64,000 bases of DNA from Saposhnikovia divaricata (Eukaryota > Streptophyta > Magnoliopsida > Apiales > Apiaceae), in assembly GCA_036435485.1 (NCBI GenBank), contig CM071596.1:140808501-140872500 (forward strand), in the 5' to 3' direction. Below are positions 1 through 11,922 of this stretch, in pieces. The notes under the pieces are model-generated. The model made no database searches, had not been told where the DNA came from, and saw only the letters and a program-made list of their open reading frames with translations. The translations under genes and the position numbers were made by a program. How positions within the stretch are numbered: position 1 is the stretch's first letter; each line of letters starts with the position of its first letter.

Positions 1-776
1 AATACATATTCAAAATTTCAGTTATGTAAAATATTAAATAATTTGGTCCAAAAAAAAAAGCTAGCATCAACCAATTGAAACATTAGAATGAATTTTAAAC
101 CAATCATCTTTCACATTTTAATTACGAATTTTTTTTAACAATGCAATAATTAATGGAAAAACAATTTGACCTTCCAATATATTTGAATTATTCAAAATAA
201 TAAGGATTTGATGGCCCTAAAGTTACCTTTAGATAATTATCTAACATTAAGTCATACTTCAATACAAAAGTAATGTTATTTTTGTAAATACAGGGGGCGA
301 ATTGTACTATTACAAAAATGCCATCTAACTTTTGTACACAAAATGCAAATGGCTTTAGGTAATTTGCTTAAATTTAACTTTAGAAACATTTTTCTCATAT
401 ATTAAATATATATACATATTAAATATATATACTCTTAAATATTACTATACATTATTTAGTGTATAAATTATCAATCAAAAAATAAATTTTTTACAGAGTT
501 AATGAAAATATTATTAGTGAATATTTCAATAATAAATTGGTCAATTTAGCACAAATTTTCTTATAAATCTCTATTTATTTATAGATAATTAATTCATCTA
601 TAAAAGGACATAATTAAAATTGAACAAATACATAGTAAAATAGATCATTAATTTCCTTTATCCAATCATTGAACAGGTCTTCAATTATGGTACATCCATC
701 ATCTATATCACTAAATTATGCAGCCTTTTCGGCGAGATAATCTAACAATTTGTTATAAACGTGAGGAATATGTATA
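1..776. other. A+T-rich flank, no gene
   Basis: No gene is visible. The stretch is A+T rich and continues past the solo LTR at 777-6029, because position 776 joins 6035 once one copy of the 5-bp duplication is removed. The part from about 590 resembles 8020-8220 (shared phrases such as AAAAGGACATA and a GCAGCC/GCAACC-TTTT block), so it is an old dispersed repeat. A short minus-strand reading (about 716-769) gives a peptide ending in LLDYLAEKAA before a stop. That is vaguely RNase H-like but too short to assign. Confidence 0.5.
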
Positions 777-3700
777 TGTAACGCCCCCAAATTCGGGGTC
801 AGGAGATTTGGTCGTTACGCGAAGATCCTCAAAATATAATCACCTGTGTAATAACACATATCCCTTGTAATCATTCAAAATTGAAATATAACATCTGTGA
901 CCCCAACTATCCAAGATCTTTTAGGTTATAGTGCTAGAAACAAGAATCCAAATTCCATTAAATAAAACTTTCTTCTTTATAACAATCTCTTTGATCAAAT
1001 CTTAAATCACTGGTATAACTTCGACAAGAAGTATACCAAGCCAACTAATATAATACATATTAATAATTATTAGAGTCCAACTATATAAAATTGATCTTAC
1101 ACTAGATCCAGACATCCTGAGTCAAGTCATCCTTAAAATAGCGTCTCGCTTCTTCTCTTTCCGAACTATGCGGATAGGTCTCGCCAACTACCTTACTGAA
1201 AAGTTAGAAATTCGAAACAAGCAAGTATGAGCGGAAGAAATGCTCAGCAAGTGTATAGTAAAACAGGAATATTAACAAATCATTAATAATAAAACAGATA
1301 TCTTTATCAAGAGCTCTAATCACAAGACAATTATTTTAAATCTAAAATCTTTTATCACAGAATGGATTAAAAGAAAGTATGAAATGCGTAATCAGACATG
1401 ATAAACTCATATGTTCTACTAGTAGGGATCCCGACTAGCCAAACAACTGGTTTAGCTTTATTACCAACAAGGAAGCATCATTATTGCACAATATCATCGA
1501 TATTTCAAAAATCAATCTAATCATTCACAACAGTAAATCAATATAGTATATACTTACTCATCATCATTTGTATCACAATTAAAGAAATAACTCACTTGAT
1601 CGATAAGTGAGGGATAGTATTACTTGCAATAAGAATTTAGGGGATAATAAAATCATCAAGATAATAGTTGCACAAAATATTTCACTTGAACAATAAGTGA
1701 AGGAATATAGTCGCTTGCCTCTGGTCCTTAGCTATTACGTAACGTCGCAGTAATACTACTTTCTTCTTCTATTTTACGGCATCACAATCTTCTATTACGA
1801 TCATCCTTTGATTTAACGCTTTTGCGGTTGCCACGAGTCTGACCCGCCGATATCGAGCCCGCGCGTTAACTTCTATAGTCAAACATAATACGGCAATTCA
1901 GTGTTTAGATGACAATTCTGGCATTCTATAAAGGCTAATAACTCAAATCGAATGTATTAACCATGCTTACCAGTTTCTCTGTTGGAAGAAAAGAATCGGA
2001 AATGTCCCCTCTGAACGTAGACGTTTTCCCGGTGTTAAAATGCCTGACAGTGAATCCAACAACCGATCCATCTTCATCCCTCTTCATTTAACGTCTACTT
2101 ATCTCCACCAACAAACCTAAGTCAATATTCACCACTCAATCCCCGTAAAAATAAAAGTGATCAGACAATCCTAGTCAGTAACTCAAAGAAAACTCCGTCT
2201 ACCCCTAACGACATCTTATAATATAAACCATATAAACAATTATGCACACATTAATTACATATATCGGTCAAAACTCGATTTATATCATAACCCTCGATAC
2301 TTAATACTTTTTACAAAATATTTCACAAAATATTTTACAAAATAAATATTTAAATAAATCACATTACACATATTATGACTCAAACATAATTTTACAAAAT
2401 ATTTGCTCACCATTTTAAAACTTTTTTTTAGATCGAAGATCAATCAATTTTCTAGAATTTATAGAGTTAAACAAATAATTATATAAGATAAAATATATTA
2501 CATACAATCATGATTCGATATCGAATCACTCGTTTGATCTTCTAATTTTAAACATTTTTCGAGTTTTCAGAACTCAAATCATTCTCCATTTTAAAACATC
2601 TTTGAAATGACCGTTTTATAAAACAGACTTCTCCGCCGGGGTCACAGCCCCTCAACCAAACCAAAGTAACACAATTTCAACACCAAACAACTCCAACAAT
2701 AATCATCTACTCTAACTACTTATCAAGTCCCTAAATTTAAATAACCGAAATCATAACTCTACCAATTCTCGAATTCTTGAATTAAACTACGAAAATTAAA
2801 ACAGTACTATCATAATTTGCATCTTTTAAATCTATGACGATAATTAATTAATTTAAAGTGGATAACAAAATCACAACCTCGGCGTATACATGCACCATAA
2901 CCAGAATTCGGTTGTTATCAAACAGCCCCGTACACTATCACCACCGTAGCCTTGTTCTCTTCCACTCTACATATATACCAGCACATATGTATACCACTGG
3001 TTCCCCCCCTCCCCTGCAGCCTATTCCTTCACCAACACCTACTTCAATACCACACCAGGACTAGCAAAGAAAACACACAAAACAAACGCTGCCGTTAAAC
3101 CCAAACCACAGTCACAATAGTATACACACATATCCAGAAGTCATAACGAAGCTCAACTACAATATCATGAACCCAAACACTGCTGTCAAATACCATATCA
3201 GTACTCACCGACATATTCGAACACCTAAATACCCACACAAACATGATCATATGCACACCACCATTTTGCTACTCTCACGTGCACACACCTGCCCTACACC
3301 TAACACCACAGCTTATAATACATTCTCACCACCCTCACTCTCAGCTTTCCTTGCTTAACACCCCAAAAGTATACACATATAACCCTTATACCACCTTCTA
3401 GCCTCTTCTATCTACCTCTCCTGCCTCCTTTGACCATCACAGTCTTGCACCACTAACACCACCGCCTCCTCTTTTTCCTCCTACTTCCCTTCACTCAATT
3501 CCTCGCTTCCCTCCTCCCTCACCATCTCACTCTCAGTATTACAGCTACACCATCATAACACCACATACAACCATCTAGCCACATCAATATAGCTATTACA
3601 AGTAGAATCCTTGCCAATACACAATCGTTATTACACCAAAATCACTCAATTCAATTCAAAATTTAACCCACCTCAAAACCCCTAATTTAGAAAATCTGCT

Positions 3701-4107
3701 GAACATGAAAAACGAAGGCTAGAGGTGTAGAGGATTGAAAGCTCAAAAATTAGACTACTCAAACTTTGAATTTGAACCATGGAAATCATAAGGAATTATG
3801 GGTTTGATTTTTAAAAAGAGATGAAGAAGAAGAAGAAATGAGAGAAAAGAAGAAGCTTCGAGACAGGGTCGTTCACGGAGGCCTATGGCGAAATCAAAAA
3901 AATGGGCCCTTATTTTTTTCCTTCCCGAAAACAAACATATTAATAAAAATTATGATTCAAGTAAATTTTAAATATAAACCATACCATTTAAACATCAAAG
4001 TACTAACAATAGTTTTAATACCAACATGCCATACACAAGTGATGAATCATGAAAAACAACTTCGTCGAGCACTTCTTGATGCAAATTCATTGATTATGGC
4101 ATCACTA

Positions 4108-4542
4108 TCAATATTCTCCAACATATCTCTCTCCATGCATATAATTGCGAGACCATTTAATCTTTCTTGTGACATCGATGAACGCAAAATGTTTCCAATC
4201 TTTCAATCCATCATTGGTTAATGTACTTTTCATGGGATGAGATTTGAATAACTTACAACAAAAGCAATAGACCTTATCCACGGGTCTACAATAAAGCAAC
4301 CATTTTCTATCAACAACCTCCCCATTACTCAATCTTCTAGAATAAAAAGCATATGAAAAATGTCTTGAAGTATCATCCAATGGAAATGTAAGATTCAATT
4401 CCCTTTGAGGCCCCTTTTCAACTACAATGTCCCTTTCTTTGTTGTTTAAATTTTCCCAATTTCTAGGATCATAAATATCCTTAAAAGGAGGACTTGGCTC
4501 ATCTTCAACCCTCACATTTTCAATATTAGACAAATTGGGCAC
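4108..4542 (-). pseudogene. hAT transposase N-terminal fragment (TTF-type zinc finger)
   Basis: A 144-codon minus-strand frame. It contains DIYDPRNWENL near residue 25 and the block KWLLYCRPVDKVYCFCCKLF around residues 79-98, followed by LTNDGLKDWKHF. This pattern is the TTF-type zinc finger at the start of plant transposases of the hAT class, where it is thought to bind DNA. The usual protein is several times longer and continues into a DUF4371 region, an RNase H-like catalytic core and a C-terminal hAT dimerisation domain. None of these are found downstream (4107-3864). Upstream A+T-rich sequence toward 4740 still has acidic, Glu/Asn-rich coding character, so the true start may lie beyond 4542. 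It is a dead fragment inside the element bounded at 3864 and 5348. Confidence 0.75.
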
Positions 4543-4992
4543 ATGGTCATCCTCATTTAAAATCTCATTTTATACATTTAAATCCTCTAAATTTTCATGA
4601 CCTACTTTCAAATCCTCCAAATTTTCGTTCGCTTCTTGTTTCGAAGTATCTACCTTTTTTATAACAAAATTCTCAATAGCTCCTCTTTGTGACTCTACTA
4701 ACTCATTTGCTCGTTTTTTTTTTTCCTCTTTTCATTTCCGGATAGATGTTTTTTAGGTAACATTGTACTCCACAATAATAAAACAACTATTTGAGGCAAA
4801 GGAAGAATAACACCTTGAATGATATTGTTCAAAATCCAAACTCCAAAACACCCAAAATTCTGAAATCCCAAGTATGATGATTGCTTGGCCCCTGATTGCT
4901 TAAGTCTTGATAATTACCCCTGTTAAATGAAAATAGAAAGCAAATTAAGACAAGAAAAGCCTAAAATTGAACAAGATTACATATTACATATA

Positions 4993-4997
<5 letters not shown>

Positions 4998-5048
<51 letters not shown>
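4998..5048. repeat. (TA)n microsatellite
   Basis: An uninterrupted AT/TA dinucleotide run inside the hAT remnant. Confidence 0.95.
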
Positions 5049-5052
<4 letters not shown>

Positions 5053-5940
5053 GTATTATAATAATAGGGAATTAGGGATGAGGGCGTTTACCTCTAAACT
5101 TAAAGAAGAACACACAAGTGGTGGTCAATGTCTCTCTCGCGTGTATTCTAAAACAAATAACACTGGAAGGAAGCAAGTAAAACTTATGTATACTAAAACT
5201 AATATAAAACTGATGTATATACTAAAACTAATGTAAAGGCCTTAGATGTATACTAACACTACTACAGGGTTTTTAAAATTTTTGGGCCCCCAAACTTTTT
5301 AGGCCCAGGGCAGGTGACCTGGATGCCCTCCCCTCTGGCACGGCCCTGCTTCGAGAGAGAGCTTGAGAGAAAACAGAGTCGCTGATTGAAAATGGGGAGA
5401 AGAGAGACAAAGTTTCCTGTTAATAAAGCCCAGGGAAAAAAAATAGAAATTGACTAATTCTGCTTTCTGTTTAAAAACAAATCAAATTAACTAGGTAAAT
5501 CATAAATTATTTAGATAAGTTTGAAGGAAAATATCAACACTATTTTTAAAAAGTAGAGATTGAAATCAGATATCTCCCCATATTTTTTTTAAAATATTTT
5601 TAGGATCAAAAATGAATTAAATATGTATTTTACAAATAAAGATCCTTTAAATGCCATAAAATTCTTAAAATCATTTTAAAATACTTAAACACCCAAAATA
5701 ATTCTCTCAATAATTTTGAAAACTGAATAATTTCTTAAAGATAATAACACAAAAGATTTCATAATTTTTAGTAACTCCGATGATTTTATAAAATTCTTAG
5801 AAGATCAATAAAGTCTGCATTTAGTAGATATAATCACAAAAAAAATGACATTAAAAATATACATGCTCACACTGACACCCATAAATCATCAAATACACAT
5901 GTAACTCATTTACCAAACGACACGTCAAATTGGAGCAAAA

Positions 5941-6304
5941 TATTCATAATCTTATTCCTCATTTATGGAAAAGCCAATATAGTATTTAAATAATAATAAT
6001 AATAATTCCTAGAATTTTGGGTCGTTACAGTATATCTGATTTGTCAGAACGTATTCAAACAACCGACGAAAACTGTGATTCTACACTATCCAAATCAATG
6101 AACTAATATAACAAAATCTAATATATGGGTATACAAAATCCACGAATATGATATTAGGCTCTCAACAATGAGAGATATTTATTGAAAGCCAAAGTAAAAT
6201 AAAGGAAAAGAAAATGAGGCTTATCATTCACAAGGAGATAGTACAAAATCTGATATTCATAATCTTATTCCTCATTTATGGAAAAGCCAATATAGTATTT
6301 AAAC

Positions 6305-6370
<66 letters not shown>

Positions 6371-6619
6371 TTCTAGAATTTTGGGTCGTTACAGTATATC
6401 TAATTTGTCAGAACGTATTCAACAACCGACGAAAACTGTGATTCTAAACTATCCAAATCAATGAACTAATATAACAAAATCTAATATATGGGTATACAAA
6501 ATCCACAAATATGATATTGGTCTCTCAACAATGAGAGATATTTATTGAAAGCCAAAGTAAAATAAAGGAAAAGAAAATGAGGCTTATCATTCACAAGGAG
6601 ATAGTACAAAATCTGATAT
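5941..6619. repeat. Tandem duplication of solo-LTR end plus flank (2 copies)
   Basis: Copy 1 is 5941-6253 and copy 2 is 6254-6619. Both run from TATTCATAATCTTATTCC through the LTR terminus GGGTCGTTACA, the duplication GTATA, and about 225 bp of flank ending GGAGATAGTACAAAATCTGATA. The main difference is the AAT trinucleotide run, short in copy 1 and about 66 bp long in copy 2 (6305-6370). Because the unit spans the LTR/flank junction, the duplication happened after insertion. Confidence 0.9.
6305..6370. repeat. (AAT)n microsatellite
   Basis: About 22 AAT units in the second copy of the tandem duplication. The first copy has only five or so at the same place. Confidence 0.95.
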
Positions 6620-6787
6620 TTCGATAGATAAAATCCACCAACGGACAACGAGGTACTATACTCTCAATAAAGAGATTTATTTATTGAAAAATAAAGAAAA
6701 ATAAATTAAAAAATATAAAAAAAATATAAAAAACCAAAAAGCTGATATTAGCTCATAAACTTTAGGTTAGCATATTTTGGGAGTGGT

Positions 6788-6844
<57 letters not shown>

Positions 6845-8755
6845 AGCTGCAACTACGGTCTTTGTTATAAAAATTATTAATATTGATAAATAAAAAGGTT
6901 GATACACATAAATTATTTATTATTTTTAATAAAAGGGTGACTTTTTGAATTTTGTATTATGGAATTAAAGTAATCGTATCAATTCCCATATCTTAACCTA
7001 AGAGCATATATTGAATTTGGTTGGTTGGTTGATTATAATTTGTTTTTTAATATTAACAAATCATAAAATATGGGTAAGAAAACTCAATAACTTGGTAGAA
7101 AGATTTTACACAAAGAGAAATATTTATTAAAAAAAATATTAAGAAAAAATAAGAAAGAGAGTTTCATTTTGTTTTGGAGACTTTACATCGTGCATACTAT
7201 CCTTAGTTTAGTTTTGTAACATCTAAATGTTGTTCAAAAACACATAATTATATATTTACATAACTTGGATACAGAGTGATATTTTATGTAATTGTCATAC
7301 TTTTTTTATTCGCATATTTAATTTCATTTCGTGTACATGAAAAAATTCATGTAGTTTAATGTCATTTTATGGTATAATTTTGGTACACGATTCAATATCA
7401 TGTCATTTTCGTTCAAGTTACCCGACATGAATGTACAAAACGATTAGTTAGGTCTACATAAGCTATTTTTGTGTTCTAATTTCGGGTACACGGTTCAATA
7501 TCATGTCATTTTCGTTCAAGACCCTAAAGTACACAACATGAATGTGCAAAATGATTTTCAGGTCTACGTAAGCTATTTCTTCTTATATATGTCAGAAAAA
7601 TATACTCACTCTTAAAGGAAAATGAATTTCATGTTATTTAACCTAATATCTAAATTACAAGGGCACATATATAACAATGTGATTATGTGTTTATATATTA
7701 CACACTTGATTTCAATTTTATGGACAGTAGCTTATTTTCACAAGTTAGTCAAATAGAAAAAAATAGGTGATACTCATTTTTATATGTCTTATTTTAAGAG
7801 TAAATTAAACTAAAATTTATTATACCATGTTTTACTAGAAAAGAATAAAAAATCCAACATACAAACTTCCAAACTGAAAATACACATTTTGAGTTGTCTT
7901 TACAAATAAGCTAATGTCAATCACCATAAACTCTAACAATCATACGTTACTCCAAGGGCGCGATACATTGAATTTGTTTGGTTAGTTGATAATATTTATT
8001 TTTCAATAGTAAATCAATTCATTAATAAAAGGACATATAATTTGTAAAAAAGATATTGAACGATCACATAGCAAACTAGATTAGATGAAAGTTTCTATTG
8101 TTATAACTACGTTCATTTCATGTATCTTGCACAGTAGATATCCTTTCTCATATCGCTGCAACCTTTTTTGATAGATAGTCTAATGATTTATTGGAGTCGT
8201 GAGGATTGAGTGTCTATACATTTTTAATATGTAATCGAAACATTAACCACGACCATACAAATATTTTCAATGTATTAATATAATAAATATTTTAAGGTTC
8301 CGATATTGAATAAATATACCGAATTATCAGAATACGGGTGAAAAATTTGTTAACATGGTACTTAGAAATATTCTCTAATAAAGAGAGAAATAAAATGAAA
8401 GCTAAATTTAAAAAAAAACACAATAAAGAAGGGTTTTGAACTTTTCAACAAGGGTTGTATTTGTTTTGATGATTGGTTCATAATATTAAGATTAATTCAA
8501 TTGGTATGAATTCACCGATAAGTAATTTTTATACTTAAGTTAATTAACATTCCAATAAAATTATATTTTTTTCAAAATAATAATTAAAATAATATATTTA
8601 TATTAATTAATTAATATGATTTATCGGTTAGTGCGTAGCACAGATAGAGCGCTAGTGTAATTAAAAATTCTAAATAAATATATTGTTAGTGAGTATCGAA
8701 CCTTTGACCTTTGATAGTACTATCATATTATCCCTCTTACTCTTATTATATAATA
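6620..8755. other. A+T-rich intergenic repeats, no gene
   Basis: No coding region is visible. It holds a (GA)n tract at about 6790-6838 and an imperfect tandem duplication of roughly 100 bp. The two copies of that duplication are about 7382-7475 and 7483-7582, both containing TTCAATATCATGTCATTT and TAAGCTATTT. A block at 8020-8430 resembles 590-776 plus 6035-6740. A reverse-oriented tRNA B-box-like string occurs near 8695 (GTATCGAACCTTTGACC). Confidence 0.5.
6790..6838. repeat. (GA)n microsatellite
   Basis: A nearly pure GA dinucleotide run of about 49 bases. Confidence 0.95.
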
Positions 8756-8790
8756 TTAGCCTATACCCCGTGCGATACACGGTTGATTGT
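8756..8790 (-). mobile_element. Degenerate Helitron-type 3' end
   Basis: TTAG followed by a CCCCGTGCGATACACGG stem-loop. Read on the minus strand this gives a hairpin and then CTAA, the 3' signature of Helitrons. Similar but weaker copies start near 9605, 10290 and 11590. The matching 5' end was not identified. Confidence 0.5.
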
Positions 8791-8936
8791 AAATTTTTTA
8801 ATTATATTTTATTATTAAAGTTTTAAGTTGTATATATATTTTTCTTATTAAAATAATTTTTAAAATTTATAAATCTCATGTATATAAATATTTTTGTAAT
8901 TTTTTATTTTGGATTGTTATTGTAAAATACATACGT

Positions 8937-8937
<1 letters not shown>

Positions 8938-8992
<55 letters not shown>
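8938..8992. repeat. (TA)n microsatellite bordering plastid insert
   Basis: A long TA run ending exactly where plastid ycf1 similarity begins. A shorter TA run resumes on the other side at about 9451. Confidence 0.95.
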
Positions 8993-8994
<2 letters not shown>

Positions 8995-9452
8995 CATTTT
9001 TACTAAGAAACTGAACCCACAAACGGAAGAAGGGTGGGAAAGTGAGGAAGAAATAGATGTAGAAATAGAAACAGCTTCCGAAACGAAGGGGACTAAATAG
9101 GAACAAGAGGGATCCACCAAAGAAGATCCTTCTCCTTCCCTTTTTTCGGAAGAAAAGGAGGATCCGAACAAAATCGATGAAACGGAAGAGATCCGAGTGA
9201 ATGGAAAGGAAAAAACAAAGGATGAATTCGACTTTACAGAGACACGCTATAACAATAGCCCAGTTTATAAAGGCCTCTTCTGGTTTGAAAAACCTCTTCT
9301 GACCTTTCTTTTCGATTATAAACGATGGAATCGCCCATTACGATACATAAAAATAATAGATTTGAAAGGACTTCAAGAAAAGAAATGTCACAATATTTTT
9401 TTTATACATGCCGAAGTGATGGAAAAGAAAGAATCTCTTTTACGTATCCGCC
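8993..9452 (+). pseudogene. ycf1: Nuclear plastid DNA: ycf1 (TIC214) fragment
   Basis: One frame reads IFTKKLNPQTEEGWESEEE..., then SPSLFSEEKEDPNKIDETEE and VNGKEKTKDEF, then FWFEKPLLTFLFDYKRWNRP. This matches plastid-encoded Ycf1/TIC214, a protein of the inner-envelope import machinery about 1,800 residues long. Only some 150 codons are here. The copy is dead. A TAG at 9098-9100 sits where the plastid gene would be expected to have a glutamine (CAG), and a one-base frameshift near 9350 moves the rest (MSQYFFYTCRSDGKERISF) into another frame. From memory of the family, a stretch between NNSPVYK and FWFEKPL also seems shortened. Both edges are TA microsatellite, so the plastid piece appears to lie in or be joined to a TA repeat. 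Identity is strong; exact ends are approximate. Confidence 0.88.
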
Positions 9453-10430
9453 TATATATATATTAAATAAAAAATGTTTTTTTAACTTTGTTTTAATAGA
9501 AAAAGTAAAATTTATCTAATCATGTAGACCCTTTTTCGATTTTTATACAAAAATTTCTATATTGTAAGTGTTTTCCAAATTTTGTTTCATTTTTTACTAT
9601 ATAGCTTATTACTCGTGTGATGCACGGATGATGTTTTAATGTTTTTTGTTTTATTACCCATACTTTCATCTATATTTTTTATTTATTAGGAAAATAAATT
9701 ATATAAGATAATAAAATATTATAATACATGTTTGATAATATTAGTATTTTAATTAATAATATGTTGTTGACGGGAATTGAATCTTAAACTCGTGAGAGTA
9801 GTTTATAAAATAATATATATGTTTAATAGAGATATGTTGTTGGTGGGATTCGAACGTGGAACCTATAAGAGTATTTTAAATATTAGAAAATGAATATTCT
9901 TTTAACATTAGATCCAACGGTTCTCATTTATTTATCTTAAAATCTAACGGTTGTCATTGAATGTAACAAAAAAAGTGTACCAAACCGACAACCAAATATA
10001 CCCTAGTTTGCATATAATATTATAGTATAGATAGATAGGATATAATAAGGATATAATAAATTAATAAAAATTACTCGTGCAAAGCATGGGTTCTATACAG
10101 GCATTAATTAGCTTAAAATTAAAATTAATATTTATTTTTTAAAAATTTAAATTTTTAACACTTATTTAGGTTATTAAATTATTTGCCTTTGTTAGTTTTT
10201 TTGGATACTAATAATAGAATATAAAAAGTATATTAAATCATACAATTTTATTGATGTTCTTAAACTTATTATATGAATTTTTACTATATAGCTTATTACT
10301 CGTGCGATGTGGGGATTTTTTTTGATATTATATGAATTTTTTCATTAATTTGAATTAATTTTTTTAAAACATGAATTTTGGAGTCTTAAATTTTTAAATG
10401 AGATAATTTGATAATAATTAAATAAATGTC
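9453..10430. other. A+T-rich sequence with decayed Helitron-like ends, no gene
   Basis: No gene is seen. Around 9605 and 10290 the phrase TAGCTTATTACTCGTG recurs ahead of a GATGCACGG or GATGTGGGG half-palindrome. Around 9755 and 9845 there are reverse-oriented strings resembling a tRNA B box (GGGATTCGAAC). These look like successive decayed copies of one non-autonomous family. Confidence 0.45.
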
Positions 10431-10748
10431 ATCCGTGATATTTCTAAATAGAAGAGATTTTAGTTAGAAAATATAGAAAAGATGATAGGTTTTAGTTGAA
10501 AAAGATAATCGGTTAATTATTACTAATTATAAAATTATCATTTTATTTTATTAAATAGAATGCCCGTGATGTAATTGGAAAAAAAGAAATTTTAGTTAGA
10601 GAAAATTAAAAAGGTAACGTGTTTTAGGTGAAAAGGGTATAATTTAGTTATGTTATTATACTAAATTAATTTCTCGTAATAATCAATGTTGCCCATGATA
10701 TTTCTAGAAAAAGAGAGATTTTAGTTAAAAATAATAGAAAAAATGATA

Positions 10749-11071
10749 CACCTCTGTCCCTCTCATTTCTTTACACTTTCCTTTTTGGGACGTCCCACCA
10801 ATTCTTTACATTCCTAAAAATAGTAACTTTTAACAATAAAATACATTATTACAACCACCACTTCACTCCACTTTTTCAATACTTTACACTATTACACCCA
10901 CTACTTCACTTATTTTAACAATAAAATCACTATTACACCCACTAGTTCACTTATTTTAACAACAAAATCACTATTACACCCCCTACTTCATTTATTTTAA
11001 TAATATTACACTCACTATCCTTGGTCTCCGTGCCCAGCCACAATATAAAGTATTGGCTGGGACAGAGGTAG
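10749..11071. mobile_element. Stowaway-like MITE
   Basis: The ends are CACCTCTGTCCC and GGGACAGAGGTAG, an inverted repeat resembling the CTCCCTCCGTCCC ends of plant Stowaway (Tc1/mariner) MITEs. TA dinucleotides flank it (10747-10748 and 11072-11073). It has no coding capacity. Its middle holds about four direct copies of a roughly 40-bp unit built on CTATTACACCCACTACTTCACTTATTTTAA. Confidence 0.75.
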
Positions 11072-11854
11072 TATGTCTGAGCTGAAAAAGATAATCGGTT
11101 AATTATTAGTATTATAATATTATTATTTTATTCTATTAAATAAAATCGCCCGATGTAATTGAAAAAAGAGAGATTTTTTTTTTGTCTTAAAAAAGAAGGT
11201 TACGTGTTCTAGCTGAAAAAGGTAATTGATTAGTTAATAGTATTATCATATATATAATTATGTTATTTTAATAAACAAAATTACTCGTAGTGTTTTTAAA
11301 AAAGAAGAAATTTTAGTTAGTTAAAATATAAACGATATTGTAATTTACCTGAAAAAAGAAATTATTTAATTATTGAAAAATATAAAAAGTAATATGTTTA
11401 AAAAGGAAATTGATCAGTAAAGGAGGATTTTTAGTTAGATAAAATATAAAAGATATTGTATTTACCTGAAAAGAGAAATTATTTAGTTATTGTAAAATAG
11501 AATAGATAAAGAATAAATAAGTAAGGGTAAATAAGTAAAATCAATAGGTACCGTATCGACCGACCAAACTTTTAATGTTTTAGCTTTTATATAATAGTCC
11601 TAGCTTAAAACCTGTGCGATGCACGGATGTTATTTAATATAATGAGTTTTTTTTAATTTGAATTAAATATTTTAAGATACAAATTTTGTTGGCTTAAAAT
11701 TTTAAATAATATGATCTGATATAATTATATATATGTTTTCCGTGATATTTTTAAAAAATGATGAATTTTAGTTTGAAAGTATGATGGATTTTAGTTTTGA
11801 AAATATTGAAAAGATGAAATGTTTTAGCTGAACAACGTAATCAGTTAGTTATTA

Positions 11855-11855
<1 letters not shown>

Positions 11856-11921
<66 letters not shown>
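11856..11921. repeat. (ATT)n microsatellite
   Basis: About 22 TTA/ATT units within the tandem array. Confidence 0.95.

Positions 11922-11922
<1 letters not shown>

Larger units (their letters stand above)
3864..5348 (-). mobile_element. hAT-superfamily transposon remnant
   Basis: The left end is CAGGGTCGTTC and the right end, reverse-complemented, is CAGGGCCGTGCC, giving short imperfect terminal inverted repeats. Both sides carry the same 8-bp target duplication CTTCGAGA (3856-3863 and 5349-5356), the hallmark of hAT elements. GGGCCC-containing subterminal blocks occur at both ends. The only coding piece is the N-terminal TTF-type zinc-finger part of a transposase on the minus strand. The element has lost the catalytic and dimerisation domains and is non-autonomous. 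It contains a TA microsatellite at 4998-5048. It is nested in the solo LTR. Confidence 0.85.
777..6029 (-). mobile_element. Solo LTR, Tekay-like Ty3/gypsy family
   Basis: The unit starts TGTAACGCCCCC and ends GGGTCGTTACA, and is flanked by an identical 5-bp target duplication GTATA (772-776 and 6030-6034). Read on the minus strand it begins TGTAACGACCC, the layout of the LTRs at 12154-15472. It shares blocks with them, such as the CTGTGACCCC...ATCCAAGATCTTTTAGGTTATAGTGCTAGAAACAAGAATCC segment near 895-950. No internal domain or second LTR is present, so I read it as a solo LTR left by LTR-LTR recombination. It is about 3.75 kb once the hAT insertion is subtracted. Around 1190-1735 it keeps roughly 500 bp that the 12154 family lacks. 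Family placement is inferred; the boundaries are seen directly. Confidence 0.8.

Noticed and set aside
2858..3358. Two short plus-strand frames rich in His, Thr, Pro and Ser
   Set aside because: Lie in the C/A-rich part of the solo LTR; no start context or domain.
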